27,576 bases of DNA from Lachnoclostridium sp. UBA903 (GTDB taxonomy: Bacteria > Bacillota > Clostridia > Lachnospirales > Lachnospiraceae): the NCBI GenBank assembly GCA_002294045.1, contig DBEP01000121.1, positions 1 through 27,576 on the forward strand, written 5' to 3'. The notes beneath the pieces are model-generated. The model saw only the letters and a program-made list of their open reading frames with translations, was not told the origin of the DNA and did no database searches. The stretch's first letter is position 1, and every line of letters begins with the position of its first letter. Of this stretch, positions 5,881 through 14,541 are shown one piece after another. The translations under genes were made by a program, and so were the position numbers.

Positions 5881-8800
5881 ATGGCAAAAATTAAGATATA
5901 TGAATTAGCAAAAGAAATCAATAAGCATAGCAGGGAGGTTGTAGCCTTTTTAAATGATAAGGGTGTGGAAGTAAAAAGCCATATGAGCAATATTGATGAG
6001 AATAATGTTAACATGGTTAAAGAGCATTTCTTACCGAAGGCAAAACCGGCGGATAAACCGGCTGCCAGTGAAAGCAGAATGCAGGCTCCCGCACAGGGGA
6101 ATGCTCCTGTAACAGCCCCTTCCCAGGCGGGTCAAGGAAGCAATTCCGTAAGACAACAAAATACCCTGCCTGCTGCCGGTACCGGCAATCCGAGGCAGAA
6201 CAACCAGAACAACCAGAACAACCAGAATAACAGCAGACAGAACAGGGGCAGCTTTGGTGAACAAAGACAGGCAGGACAATATGGTCAGAACCGCCCTTTA
6301 AACAATCAGAATAACAGACAGAACAACAACCTGCAGAATAACAGACCCCAGGGGAACCAACAGGGCCAGAACCGTCCGAATAATCCTTCCGGCCAAAACC
6401 GTCCGTATAATCAGAACCAACAGGGCCAGAACCGTCCGAATAATCCTTCCGGCCAAAACCGTCCGTATAATCAGAACCAGCAGGGTCAGAACCGTCCGAA
6501 TAATCCTTCCGGCCAAAACCGTCCGTATAATCAGAATCAACAGGGGCAAAACCGTTCATTCGGCCAGGGAGGTTCATCTGCCCCAGGAAACTACCAGAGA
6601 CAGAATCGTCCGTCCGGTCCGAATAATTCGTCTGGCCAGAACCGTCCATATGGTCAGAACAACCAGTCAGGAGGCCAGTTCCGTCAAAATCGCCCAATGA
6701 ATAATCAGCAGGGAAGAACCGGTTATAATAATGGAGGTGACAGGCCGCAGAGTACGGGAAGACCGTATAACAACCAAGGGTTTAGACAGGGCCAGGGCCA
6801 GTCGGGAAATTCGGGTTCCTACCAGAACAGAAACTTTGGTTCCGGATACGGCGGCATGAACAAAGATGATTATAACAAAGATGCGGAAGTTAGAAAAAAA
6901 GGTCCGGGCAGGACGGATTCCCGGAATACGGATACGAAAAAATTTGATACGCCTATCGGTATGTCAAGAAGTGAGTCTGCAGGCAACAGAAACAGCAGAG
7001 CCAACAAAAATGTAAAAAATACCAGATCAAATTACAACCATAAGAGTATTGACAATGAAAGCCTGGAGGAAATCAAGATTCCTAAGAAAGGCCAGTTTAT
7101 TAAGCCAAAGCCTGTTCAGATACAGGAAATGAAAGAGGATGAAATAAAAACGATTACGCTTCCGGATATTCTAACCATTAAAGAATTGGCGGATAAAATG
7201 AAATTACCTGCAGCTGCTTTGGTAAAGAAGCTCTTTCTGTCCGGAAAAATGGTTTCCATTAACCAGGAAATTACCTTTGAGGAAGCAGAAGAGATTGCAA
7301 TCGAATTTGATATTATTGCAGAACATGAAATTAAGATAGACGTGATTGAAGAATTATTAAAGGAAAAGGAAGAAGCAGAAGAAAACTTGGAGAAACGCCC
7401 TCCGGTCGTATGTGTAATGGGCCATGTTGACCATGGTAAGACTTCCCTTTTGGATGCCATCCGTGAAACCAATGTAACCTCTCACGAAGCAGGAGGCATC
7501 ACCCAGCATATCGGTGCTTATGTGGTAGAGTATAACGGCGAAAAAATTACATTTTTAGATACACCCGGTCATGAAGCCTTTACTTCCATGAGGATGAGGG
7601 GAGCCCAGTCTACCGATATTGCCATTTTGGTTGTGGCGGCGGATGACGGTGTTATGCCTCAAACGGTTGAAGCAATCAGCCATGCGAAAGCTGCCGGTAT
7701 TCAAATTATTGTTGCAATCAATAAAGTGGATAAACCAAGCGCTAATATAGAACGTGTGAAACAGGAGTTAACGGAACATGAATTAATTGCAGAAGATTGG
7801 GGCGGTGATACGGTATTTGTTCCTGTATCGGCTCATACCAAGGAAGGAATAGAGCAGCTGCTGGAAATGATCATTCTTACTGCGGAAATGGTTGAATTAA
7901 AAGCGAATCCCAACCGTAAGGCCAGAGGCATTGTTATTGAAGCCGAATTAGACAAAGGCCGGGGGCCGGTAGCTACGATTTTAGTTCAAAAGGGAATCTT
8001 GCATGTCGGGGACGCCATTGCTATCGGCTCCGCATACGGTAAAGTAAGGGCGATGATGGATGATAAAGGCAAGCGTGTCAAAGAAGCCACGCCATCTACA
8101 CCTGTAGAAATATTGGGCTTAAATGAAGTACCGGATGCCGGAGAAATCTTTATTGCTACGGATAATGAGAAAGAAGCCCGATCCATTTCCGAAACTTATA
8201 TATCACAGGGCAGGGAAAAACTGCTGGCAGATACGAAAGCAAAATTATCTTTGGACGGTCTGTTCTCACAGATTAAAGCAGGTAATGTGAAAGAACTTAA
8301 CCTTATCATTAAAGCCGATGTTCAGGGTTCTGTGGAAGCAGTAAAACAAAGCCTGGTAAAGCTAAGTAATGACGAGGTTGCAGTACGCATAATACATGGC
8401 GGGGTAGGCAGCATAAATGAGTCCGACGTATCTCTGGCAAGCACCTCCAATGCCATTATCATAGGATTTAACGTACGTCCGGACAATACGGCCAAGGAAC
8501 TTGCGGACCGTGAGAAAGTAGACCTCAGACTGTACCGTGTTATTTACAATGCAATTGAAGATGTGGAAGCTGCCATGAAAGGAATGCTTGATCCTACTTT
8601 TGAAGAAAAGGTAATTGGTCATGCGGAAGTAAGGCAGGTATTTAAAGCTTCCGGACTTGGTACCATTGCAGGCTCATATGTATTGGACGGTAAAATCGTA
8701 AGAGGCTGTTCGGCAAGAATTATGAGAGAAGGCCAGCTTATATTTGAAGGTGCACTTGCATCCCTGAAGAGATTTAAGGATGATGTTAAGGAAGTGGCGG

Positions 8801-8895
8801 CCGGATATGAATGCGGTTTGGTATTTGAAAAATTCAATGATATTAAAGAACTTGACACGGTGGAACTATATGTTATGCAGGAAGTTCCACGATAA
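5881..8895 (+). CDS. infB: Translation initiation factor IF-2
   Basis: GTPase that delivers initiator tRNA to the 30S subunit and promotes subunit joining. 1004 residues from the ATG at 5881, which has GGAGGT (5868-5873) before it; an in-frame ATG 45 bases upstream lies inside the preceding gene and is rejected. Domains: an IF2N helix bundle (1 to about 52), a very long Asn/Gln/Arg/Gly/Pro-rich linker (about 60-380) containing three 20-residue tandem repeats (161-220), a second IF2N-like segment (about 425-500), then the G domain with GHVDHGKT (514-521), DTPGHE (560-565) and NKVDK (614-618), followed by domains II-IV. The long linker makes it larger than the Bacillus protein. Confidence 0.97.
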   Translation: MAKIKIYELAKEINKHSREVVAFLNDKGVEVKSHMSNIDENNVNMVKEHFLPKAKPADKPAASESRMQAPAQGNAPVTAPSQAGQGSNSVRQQNTLPAAGTGNPRQNNQNNQNNQNNSRQNRGSFGEQRQAGQYGQNRPLNNQNNRQNNNLQNNRPQGNQQGQNRPNNPSGQNRPYNQNQQGQNRPNNPSGQNRPYNQNQQGQNRPNNPSGQNRPYNQNQQGQNRSFGQGGSSAPGNYQRQNRPSGPNNSSGQNRPYGQNNQSGGQFRQNRPMNNQQGRTGYNNGGDRPQSTGRPYNNQGFRQGQGQSGNSGSYQNRNFGSGYGGMNKDDYNKDAEVRKKGPGRTDSRNTDTKKFDTPIGMSRSESAGNRNSRANKNVKNTRSNYNHKSIDNESLEEIKIPKKGQFIKPKPVQIQEMKEDEIKTITLPDILTIKELADKMKLPAAALVKKLFLSGKMVSINQEITFEEAEEIAIEFDIIAEHEIKIDVIEELLKEKEEAEENLEKRPPVVCVMGHVDHGKTSLLDAIRETNVTSHEAGGITQHIGAYVVEYNGEKITFLDTPGHEAFTSMRMRGAQSTDIAILVVAADDGVMPQTVEAISHAKAAGIQIIVAINKVDKPSANIERVKQELTEHELIAEDWGGDTVFVPVSAHTKEGIEQLLEMIILTAEMVELKANPNRKARGIVIEAELDKGRGPVATILVQKGILHVGDAIAIGSAYGKVRAMMDDKGKRVKEATPSTPVEILGLNEVPDAGEIFIATDNEKEARSISETYISQGREKLLADTKAKLSLDGLFSQIKAGNVKELNLIIKADVQGSVEAVKQSLVKLSNDEVAVRIIHGGVGSINESDVSLASTSNAIIIGFNVRPDNTAKELADREKVDLRLYRVIYNAIEDVEAAMKGMLDPTFEEKVIGHAEVRQVFKASGLGTIAGSYVLDGKIVRGCSARIMREGQLIFEGALASLKRFKDDVKEVAAGYECGLVFEKFNDIKELDTVELYVMQEVPR
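6361..6540 (+). repeat. Three 60-bp tandem repeats inside infB
   Basis: Positions 6361-6420, 6421-6480 and 6481-6540 are almost identical, differing at a few synonymous-type sites, and each encodes the same 20 residues containing NRPNNPSGQ and NRPYNQN. Degenerate half-units continue on both sides (for example 6541-6700). The repeat is in frame, so copy-number change would alter the IF-2 linker length without breaking the gene. Confidence 0.95.
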
Positions 8896-8926
8896 ATAAA
8901 CCTTGCGGCAAGAGCAAAAGAAAAAA

Positions 8927-9022
8927 AGCGGAAAGAAATATAAAGAAAGGAATGCCAGTTACACCTTCTTTCTGCTCTTAATTTATGGCAGTATCACAGA
9001 CTTGCCTGTGATATGCAGGTGG
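8927..9022 (+). ncRNA. Putative structured leader element, copy 2 (upstream of rbfA)
   Basis: Same layout as the element before ylxR. P1: AGCGGAAAGAA (8927-8937) with TTCTTTCTGCT (8966-8976), 11 bp with one G-U pair. Loop block GAAAGGAATGCC (8945-8956) is identical to copy 1. After an 11-base linker, P2 pairs GCA-G-TATCACA (8988-8998) with TGTGATATGC (9007-9016), again with a single bulged G (8991). AGGTGG (9017-9022), the rbfA ribosome binding site, abuts P2. Between copies the P1 end pair changes G-C to A-U, an inner pair flips U-G to G-U, and P2 swaps A-U for U-A, all keeping pairing. An alternative longer P1 uses AAGAGCA (8910-8916) with TGCTCTT (8973-8979). Confidence 0.6.
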
Positions 9023-9029
9023 AATGGAA

Positions 9030-9482
9030 ATGAGAAAAAACAGTATTAAAAATACCAGAATAAATGGGGAAGTACAGCGGGAATTAAGTCAGTTAATCAG
9101 CAGGGAGATAAAGGATCCGCGGATAAATCCCATGACCTCAGTGGTCGCTGTTGAGGTAGCACCGGATTTAAAGCACGCTAAGGTATTTATCAGTGTTCTG
9201 GGAGATATGGAATCACAAAAAAGTACATTAGCAGGGTTAAAGAGCGCGGCCCCTTATATAAGGGGGCAGCTGGCCAGAAGTATTAACCTGCGCAATACTC
9301 CGGAATTGACCTTTGTGCTGGACCAATCTATAGAATATGGTGTAAATATGTCCCGTCTGATTCATGAAGTTAACAAGGATCTGGACAGAGATAACGAAAC
9401 AAGTGATAAGGCAGGTTACGGCCAGGATGAAGCTGACGGGGACGGAGACTTATCGGAAGCAGAGGAAGGCTTTACAGATTAA
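9030..9482 (+). CDS. rbfA: Ribosome-binding factor A
   Basis: 30S maturation factor that binds 16S rRNA. 150 residues from the ATG at 9030. The KH-type fold is recognisable: RINGEVQRELSQLISREIKDPRI, VAPDLKHAKVFISVLG, LRNTPELTFVLDQSIEYGVNM. The C-terminus carries an acidic tail (DEADGDGDLSEAEE). An ATG two codons upstream (9024) lies one base from the AGGTGG ribosome binding site, whereas 9030 has a seven-base spacing and gives the usual MRKNSIKN-type N-terminus. It follows infB after a 134-base gap holding the second copy of the structured element, and nrnA follows after 50 bases. Confidence 0.95.
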   Translation: MRKNSIKNTRINGEVQRELSQLISREIKDPRINPMTSVVAVEVAPDLKHAKVFISVLGDMESQKSTLAGLKSAAPYIRGQLARSINLRNTPELTFVLDQSIEYGVNMSRLIHEVNKDLDRDNETSDKAGYGQDEADGDGDLSEAEEGFTD

Positions 9483-9532
9483 GTTAACATAGGATATCCG
9501 CCCCTGCCGGTATTGTTTGTGTGGAGGTTTGT

Positions 9533-10516
9533 ATGAATAATATTTTGGATGAAATAAAAGGTGCGAGAACCATCGGAATTACCGGTCATGTGAGACCCGA
9601 CGGCGACTGTGCCGGTTCCTGTATGGCATTATATCGTTATTTAAAAGAAAATCTGCCTGGAAATACAGTTGTTGATCTTTATCTGGAAACCGTTCCGGAG
9701 AAGTTTAACATAATTGGAGATACGGAACTGATTAAACAGGATAATGCGGAAGGACTCGTATATGATTTGTTTTTTTCCCTTGACAGCAGCAGTCCGGACC
9801 GGTTGGGTTTTGCCCGGGAATACTTTGATAATGCCTGCCGAACCATAAATATTGATCATCACATCAGCAATCTTAAATTTGCAGATACCAACCATGTGGA
9901 AGAGGAAGTGAGTTCCACCTGTGAAGTACTGTTTGGTTTATTTGAGGAAGAAAAAATAGATTTGACCATAGCAAAAGCCTTATATCTTGGGATTATCCAC
10001 GATACAGGTGTATTTAAGCATTCCAATACCTCTGAAAAAACCATGAATATTGCCGGAAAGCTTATTTCTATGGGAGTTCCTTTTACTCAGATGATTGATG
10101 AAACCTTTTATCTAAAGACATATTACCAAAATCAGATTTTAGGAAGATGCCTTTTGGAGAGTATATTAATACTGGGTGGCAAATGTATTGTTTCCTCCGT
10201 GAGCAAAAAAATGCTGGAATTTTATGATTCCGTACCGGCCGATTTAGACGGTATCATCGACCAGCTAAGAGTTACCCAGGGTGTAGAGGCAGCCATTCTT
10301 CTTTATGAGACGGATTTGCATGAATATAAGGTCAGCATGAGGGCAAACGGCCTTGTTGATGTAAGGAAAATAGCGGTCTTTTTTGGCGGCGGAGGACACA
10401 TAAAGGCGGCGGGGTGTACCATGTACGGTACCATTCATGATGTTGTGAATAATCTGTCGGCACATATTGAACATCAATTATCAGATTTAACAGGTGAACA
10501 GGAGTCAGAAGCTTGA
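9533..10516 (+). CDS. nrnA: DHH-family phosphoesterase NrnA (oligoribonuclease / pAp phosphatase)
   Basis: Degrades nano-RNA oligonucleotides and dephosphorylates 3'-phosphoadenosine 5'-phosphate in homologues. 327 residues. DHH metal-binding motifs: GHVRPDGDCAGS (about 18-29), DSSSPDRLG, and NIDHHISN. The C-terminal DHHA1 substrate-binding domain ends with FGGGGHIKAAGC. The GTG at 9521 is part of the ribosome binding region; GGAGG at 9523-9527 supports the ATG at 9533. Its stop codon overlaps the truB start. The rbfA-nrnA-truB-ribF order is common in Firmicutes and supports the assignment. Confidence 0.93.
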   Translation: MNNILDEIKGARTIGITGHVRPDGDCAGSCMALYRYLKENLPGNTVVDLYLETVPEKFNIIGDTELIKQDNAEGLVYDLFFSLDSSSPDRLGFAREYFDNACRTINIDHHISNLKFADTNHVEEEVSSTCEVLFGLFEEEKIDLTIAKALYLGIIHDTGVFKHSNTSEKTMNIAGKLISMGVPFTQMIDETFYLKTYYQNQILGRCLLESILILGGKCIVSSVSKKMLEFYDSVPADLDGIIDQLRVTQGVEAAILLYETDLHEYKVSMRANGLVDVRKIAVFFGGGGHIKAAGCTMYGTIHDVVNNLSAHIEHQLSDLTGEQESEA

Positions 10517-11436
10517 TTAACGGTATTATCAGCATATATAAAGAAAAGGGATATACCTCTCATGATGTGGTTGCAAAGCTGAGGGGAATATTAAAGCAGA
10601 AAAAAATCGGACATACCGGAACCTTGGATCCGGATGCCGAAGGGGTGCTGCCGGTCTGTCTGGGAAATGCCACAAAATTATGCGGCATGCTGACGGATAA
10701 GGATAAGACTTATGAAGCCGTATTGCTGCTTGGTATAACTACGGATACCCAGGATGTGACCGGTACGGTTTCGGATACCCGTGAAGTAACGGCAGGCAGG
10801 AAGCAGATAGAAGACACCATAATTAGCTTCATCGGTGAGTATCATCAGCTGCCGCCCATGTATTCTGCCGTCAAGGTCAACGGAAAGCGATTATATGAAC
10901 TGGCCAGGGCCGGTAAAGAGATTGAAAGGGAAACCAGAAAAGTATGGATACATAATATACGGATTTTGGAATTCAATGAAGAAAAACATGAAGTCAGAAT
11001 GTCTGTAGACTGTTCTAAAGGTACTTATATCAGGACGTTATGCCATGATATCGGGGCCGGACTTAAGTGCGGAGGATGCATGAAAAGCCTGTTAAGGACC
11101 AGAACCGGAGCATTTACACTGGAAAACAGTTTAAAACTGTCGGATATAGAGGGTATCGTGCAACGGAATCAATTACAGCATTATTTAACAAAAACGGATG
11201 ATATGTTCCCGGATTATAAGAAGATTACCGTTGCCAGGGAATTTACAAAACTTATATATAACGGGAACAGCTTTCGGCACGGACAGATTAAAGAGCAGCC
11301 CAATTCAATGGATAATAACTCTGCATGCTTTATTAACGGACAAGTCAGGGTTTATGACTGGGAAAATCAATTTATCGGAATTTATGAATATAATTCAGAA
11401 GATAACATATTTAAACCGGTAAAAATGTTTTTATAA
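10513..11436 (+). CDS. truB: tRNA pseudouridine-55 synthase TruB
   Basis: Isomerises U55 in the T-loop of tRNAs. 307 residues. The catalytic motif GHTGTLDPDAEGVLPVCLG places the nucleophilic Asp at residue 39; other family blocks include the LPPMYSAVKVNGKRLYELAR segment and VDCSKGTYIRTLCHDIG. It starts at a TTG (10513) that overlaps the nrnA stop, with CAGGAG at 10499-10504, so translation is coupled. The C-terminal 80 residues are less conserved, as usual. ribF begins 21 bases after its stop. Confidence 0.95.
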   Translation: MINGIISIYKEKGYTSHDVVAKLRGILKQKKIGHTGTLDPDAEGVLPVCLGNATKLCGMLTDKDKTYEAVLLLGITTDTQDVTGTVSDTREVTAGRKQIEDTIISFIGEYHQLPPMYSAVKVNGKRLYELARAGKEIERETRKVWIHNIRILEFNEEKHEVRMSVDCSKGTYIRTLCHDIGAGLKCGGCMKSLLRTRTGAFTLENSLKLSDIEGIVQRNQLQHYLTKTDDMFPDYKKITVAREFTKLIYNGNSFRHGQIKEQPNSMDNNSACFINGQVRVYDWENQFIGIYEYNSEDNIFKPVKMFL

Positions 11437-11457
11437 ACATTGATAGGAGTTAAGAAT

Positions 11458-12384
11458 ATGGAATATATAACAGGTAGGACAGATTTTAAGCTTCACAATT
11501 CCGTCGTATCTTTGGGAAAGTTTGACGGAATACACCGTGGACATCAACTTCTGCTGAACAGGATTTTAGAGCAGAAAAAGCTGGGATATCAGGCAGTGAT
11601 GTTTACCTTTATGTTTCATCCGGACAACCTGTTTTCAGATAAAGAAATTGATACGATTTATACGGAAGAAGAAAAACGGTATTTTTTAGAGCAAAGCGGC
11701 CTGGATGTGCTGGTATCTTACCCTTTTACGGAAGAAACAGCTGCCATGGAACCGGAAGATTTTATAAAAGACGTCCTCATTGAAAAGCTGGATGCCAGGA
11801 TGATTGTGGTAGGCTCTGATTTTTGTTTCGGACATAACAGGAGAGGAAATGTTGCCATGCTGAAGGAAATGTCACATAATTACGGATATGAAATAATAGC
11901 ATTTGATAAAATAAAGTCTGACGGACAGGTAATCAGCAGTTCTTATATCCGTAATGAAATTATGGAAGGGCATATGGAAAGGGCAAATTCCATGCTTGGC
12001 AGGCCGTTTACCATAATCGGAGAGGTACAGCACGGCAGAAAAATAGGACGTACTCTGGGATTACCGACAGTGAACCTGATTCCGCCCCCTCATAAATTGC
12101 TTCCGCCTAACGGGGTTTATGCTTCGGTAACCGGCATCAACGGCAAAAAATATCCGGGAATTACGAATATTGGCTTTAATCCGACCGTTGGTATAACTTC
12201 GGAACGCAGGGTTGAAACCTATATTTTTGATTTTGACGCCGATTTATATGGTACTTATATTGAAGTTTCCTTATTCTCAATGGAAAGACGGGAAGTTAAA
12301 TTCAATTCTCTGGAAGAACTGAAAGCTCAAATGCAAAAGGATATAGCTTTCGGGCGGGAATATTTTTTAAGGCATGGCTATTAA
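11458..12384 (+). CDS. ribF: Bifunctional riboflavin kinase / FAD synthetase RibF
   Basis: Phosphorylates riboflavin to FMN and adenylylates FMN to FAD. 308 residues. The N-terminal nucleotidyltransferase domain has GKFDGIHRGHQ (20-30), VVGSDFCFGHNRRG and ISSSYIR; the C-terminal kinase domain has GRPFTIIGEVQHGRKIGRTLGLPTVN, NGVYA, TNIGFNPTVG and VETYIFDFD. A TTG at 11440 would put the TAGGAG ribosome binding site (11444-11449) inside the gene, so the ATG at 11458 is chosen. Last gene of this operon before accessory DNA starts; rpsO, its usual neighbour, lies nearly 10 kb away. Confidence 0.96.
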   Translation: MEYITGRTDFKLHNSVVSLGKFDGIHRGHQLLLNRILEQKKLGYQAVMFTFMFHPDNLFSDKEIDTIYTEEEKRYFLEQSGLDVLVSYPFTEETAAMEPEDFIKDVLIEKLDARMIVVGSDFCFGHNRRGNVAMLKEMSHNYGYEIIAFDKIKSDGQVISSSYIRNEIMEGHMERANSMLGRPFTIIGEVQHGRKIGRTLGLPTVNLIPPPHKLLPPNGVYASVTGINGKKYPGITNIGFNPTVGITSERRVETYIFDFDADLYGTYIEVSLFSMERREVKFNSLEELKAQMQKDIAFGREYFLRHGY

Positions 12385-12390
12385 AAAGGA

Positions 12391-12413
12391 AATGGATAAA
12401 GGATAAATCCATT
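12391..12413 (+). terminator. Weak hairpin after ribF
   Basis: AATGGAT (12391-12397) and ATCCATT (12407-12413) form a 7-bp stem a few bases after the ribF stop, followed by AT-rich sequence without a T-run. It may end the operon, but this is uncertain. Confidence 0.35.
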
Positions 12414-12458
12414 CTAAAAATTCAAATATAAATTTTACAATTAATTAATTTAACGCGC

Positions 12459-12487
12459 TTGCATTTTATGGAAAGGTAGAATAAAAT
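12459..12487 (+). promoter_or_regulatory. SigA-type promoter of the small membrane protein gene
   Basis: TTGCAT (12459-12464), 17 bases, TAAAAT (12482-12487). The predicted start lies about 24 bases before the gene's ATG. Confidence 0.65.
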
Positions 12488-12517
12488 AAGAAAAATGGTT
12501 CCTGAAAGGAGATATAT

Positions 12518-12946
12518 ATGAAGTTAATACGGAATACTTTACTGATTTTACATGTATTAGTGGGAGTGGGCGCAATAAGCGGAGGATTAGCTGCAATTAC
12601 GAACCCGGAGGCACCGCTGGGGGCGCCTGTTGAGATTTTAAAATATTCCCCTTTCAGTAACTTTCTTATTCCGGGTATCCTGTTATTTACCGTAATCGGC
12701 CTTGGTAATCTGTTCGGCGCCGTAATGTTTCTTACAAAAACGAAATATCAGGGATATATAAGCAGTGTTTTCAGCTGGGCACTGGTTATCTGGATTGTTG
12801 TACAATGTATTATGCTGCAATCGGTTGTTTTACTGCATGTATTATTTTTTGTTATCGGATTGGTTCAGGCCTTTTTATCCCTCATATTGATGTTTGAGCA
12901 AAGGTTATTTCCTACGAATATTGTTCTGAATATTTTGAAGAAATAA
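12518..12946 (+). CDS. Small integral membrane protein, function unknown
   Basis: 142 residues, very hydrophobic, with about four predicted transmembrane segments: around 5-25, 48-72, 83-105 and 105-128. Charged residues sit at the ends and in short loops (KTKYQG between the second and third segments). No signature I recognise; it could be a DoxX-like or other small four-helix membrane protein, but I cannot assign it. It has its own promoter and a GAAAGGAG ribosome binding site six to seven bases before the ATG, so it appears to be a separate unit. It faces the MocR-type regulator gene tail to tail with only 19 bases between them. Confidence 0.7.
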   Translation: MKLIRNTLLILHVLVGVGAISGGLAAITNPEAPLGAPVEILKYSPFSNFLIPGILLFTVIGLGNLFGAVMFLTKTKYQGYISSVFSWALVIWIVVQCIMLQSVVLLHVLFFVIGLVQAFLSLILMFEQRLFPTNIVLNILKK

Positions 12947-12965
12947 TGCACGGGACCTGATTAAT

Positions 12966-14378
12966 TTATAAACAATCTTTTACTGCGTGGTATAAGGCAT
13001 GAATGCCGTCCTGAATATTTTTTTCCGTCATGTTTGCGTAACCTAACAGTATGGAAGGAGCAGCCGGGAGTTCCGGCTTAGTTATATAATGCTCCCAGAG
13101 GCCGTATAATTTAATGCTTTTTTTACCCGCAGCATCTATAATCTCCTGTTCGGAAGCATTGCTTAAAAAGCGGAGCACCAAATGAAGACCTCCGTTTTCT
13201 CCTTCAATGCTTATCTTATCCCTGAATATTTTTAAAGCTTGGACTAACTGGTCATGTTTTCCTTTATAAAGTTTTCTCATTTTGTTCAAATGCCTTTCAA
13301 AATAACCGTCCGTGATGAAATGTGTAATAATATACTGGTCGATTCTGGATACGGTGGAGGAATAATGGTATAAATACTGCTTATATACTGCCAGTAAATT
13401 TTTGGGAAGCACCATATAACCGACACGGATGGCCGGGGCAACCGCCCTGGAAAAGGTTCCGAGGTAAATAACTCTGCCGGAAGAATCAATACCCTGCAGG
13501 GAAGGAATGGGTTTTCCTTTATACCGGAATTCACTGTCATGATCGTCCTCAATGATATAGCGGCCCGGTGCTTTATCCGCCCATTGCAGTAATTCCATAC
13601 GTCTTTTGATTGGCATGACAATGCCTATAGGATACTGATGGGAGGGAGTTACATATACCACATCGGCATCGGATTCATATAACGGCTGTATCCGGATTCC
13701 ATTATGGTCCAGGTCTATCGGGATAACGCGGTAATGAAAGCCTGTAAATATTTTATAGGCTTGTCTATATGCCGGATTTTCCATAGCTATACTGCTTATA
13801 GGCTTACCATATTGAAAGAGCTGGGACAGTAACTGGAGCAGGTAATCGGCCCCGGCCCCGATTATGATTTGATCCTCACTGCAATTTACGCCCCGGGATT
13901 CATGAAGATATCTTCCAATGGCAGCCCGCAGGTTTTCATCCCCCTGGTTATTTCCCAAAAGAAATAAGTCATTATTATATTCATTCATACAGTTTTTGGA
14001 TAATTTACGCCAGGTATTATAGGGGAAAGTGTTAATGTCAATGGCAAATGGCGAAAAATCATACCGGTAGGTTATTTTGGATATTGGAAACGGTTTTGTA
14101 ACAGAAGAGGGCTTTGGTTTTATATGCGTCAGGTCCGAAACCATTGCCACATAATAACCGCTTTTGGGGACAGCCTCTATATAACCTTCCGAAACCAGCT
14201 GTGCATAAGAGAGGTCAACCGTATTGCGGCTGACCTGTAAATTGGCGGCCAGGCTTCTGGTGGAAGGTAATTTATAATGATAGGGCAGGTTTCCGTTTCT
14301 AATCTCAGCTTTGATATAATTATATATCTGTTCGTACATAGGCAGGGATGAATGGGTATCGATACTTATAGTCAGCAT
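12966..14378 (-). CDS. MocR-type (GntR HTH + aminotransferase-like) regulator lacking the PLP lysine
   Basis: 470 residues in two domains: a GntR winged helix (about 10-75: LPMYEQIYNYIKAEI, KLPSTRSLA, VSRNTVDLSYAQL) and a fold-type I aminotransferase-like domain (about 110-465). The family binds PLP through a Lys in a GTFSK motif and an Asp and Tyr in EDDYDSEF. Here the motifs read GTFSRAVAPAIR, with Arg at 311 (codon AGG), and EDDHDSEFR, with His at 280. By my recollection of Bacillus GabR these correspond to Lys312 and Tyr281. The protein may therefore not form the usual internal aldimine. CGGAGG precedes the ATG. Its target is unclear: the usual divergent target gene is absent, and upstream lies the same-strand merR gene. 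Confidence 0.9.
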   Translation of the reverse strand: MLTISIDTHSSLPMYEQIYNYIKAEIRNGNLPYHYKLPSTRSLAANLQVSRNTVDLSYAQLVSEGYIEAVPKSGYYVAMVSDLTHIKPKPSSVTKPFPISKITYRYDFSPFAIDINTFPYNTWRKLSKNCMNEYNNDLFLLGNNQGDENLRAAIGRYLHESRGVNCSEDQIIIGAGADYLLQLLSQLFQYGKPISSIAMENPAYRQAYKIFTGFHYRVIPIDLDHNGIRIQPLYESDADVVYVTPSHQYPIGIVMPIKRRMELLQWADKAPGRYIIEDDHDSEFRYKGKPIPSLQGIDSSGRVIYLGTFSRAVAPAIRVGYMVLPKNLLAVYKQYLYHYSSTVSRIDQYIITHFITDGYFERHLNKMRKLYKGKHDQLVQALKIFRDKISIEGENGGLHLVLRFLSNASEQEIIDAAGKKSIKLYGLWEHYITKPELPAAPSILLGYANMTEKNIQDGIHALYHAVKDCL

Positions 14379-14514
14379 ATTTATACCTCCGAAAATTGGT
14401 ATGGTTAAATTATAAAATTATCTATAACAGAAGAATACCAGTTATACTTTAAATTTGCAAGCTGATCGTTGCATTTATGCGGCGGAGTATGCCGACGTCC
14501 GGGAAAAATATTTG

Positions 14515-14541
14515 AATCATAAGCGGTGGAAGCTTATGATT
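14515..14541 (-). terminator. Terminator of the merR gene, overlapping its stop codon
   Basis: GCTTATGATT (14532-14541) and AATCATAAGC (14515-14524) form a perfect 10-bp stem with a 7-base loop. Read on the minus strand it is followed by CAAATATTTTT. The TAA stop of the merR gene (14534-14536) lies inside the first arm. Confidence 0.75.

Noticed and set aside
6361..6540. Regular 60-bp repeats considered as a CRISPR-like array
   Set aside because: Units are contiguous with no spacers and are in frame inside infB.
6017..6697. Long open frame (226 codons) on the minus strand opposite infB
   Set aside because: It is the antisense of the repeat-rich Asn/Gln/Gly linker; its Ser/Asp/Gly repeats mirror the 60-bp units and it has no plausible independent start context or family.
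14397..14445. GGTAT/ATACC inverted repeat about 40 bases apart upstream of the MocR-type gene, as its operator
   Set aside because: Arms are only 6 bases and AT-rich; MocR sites are usually direct repeats, so evidence is too thin.
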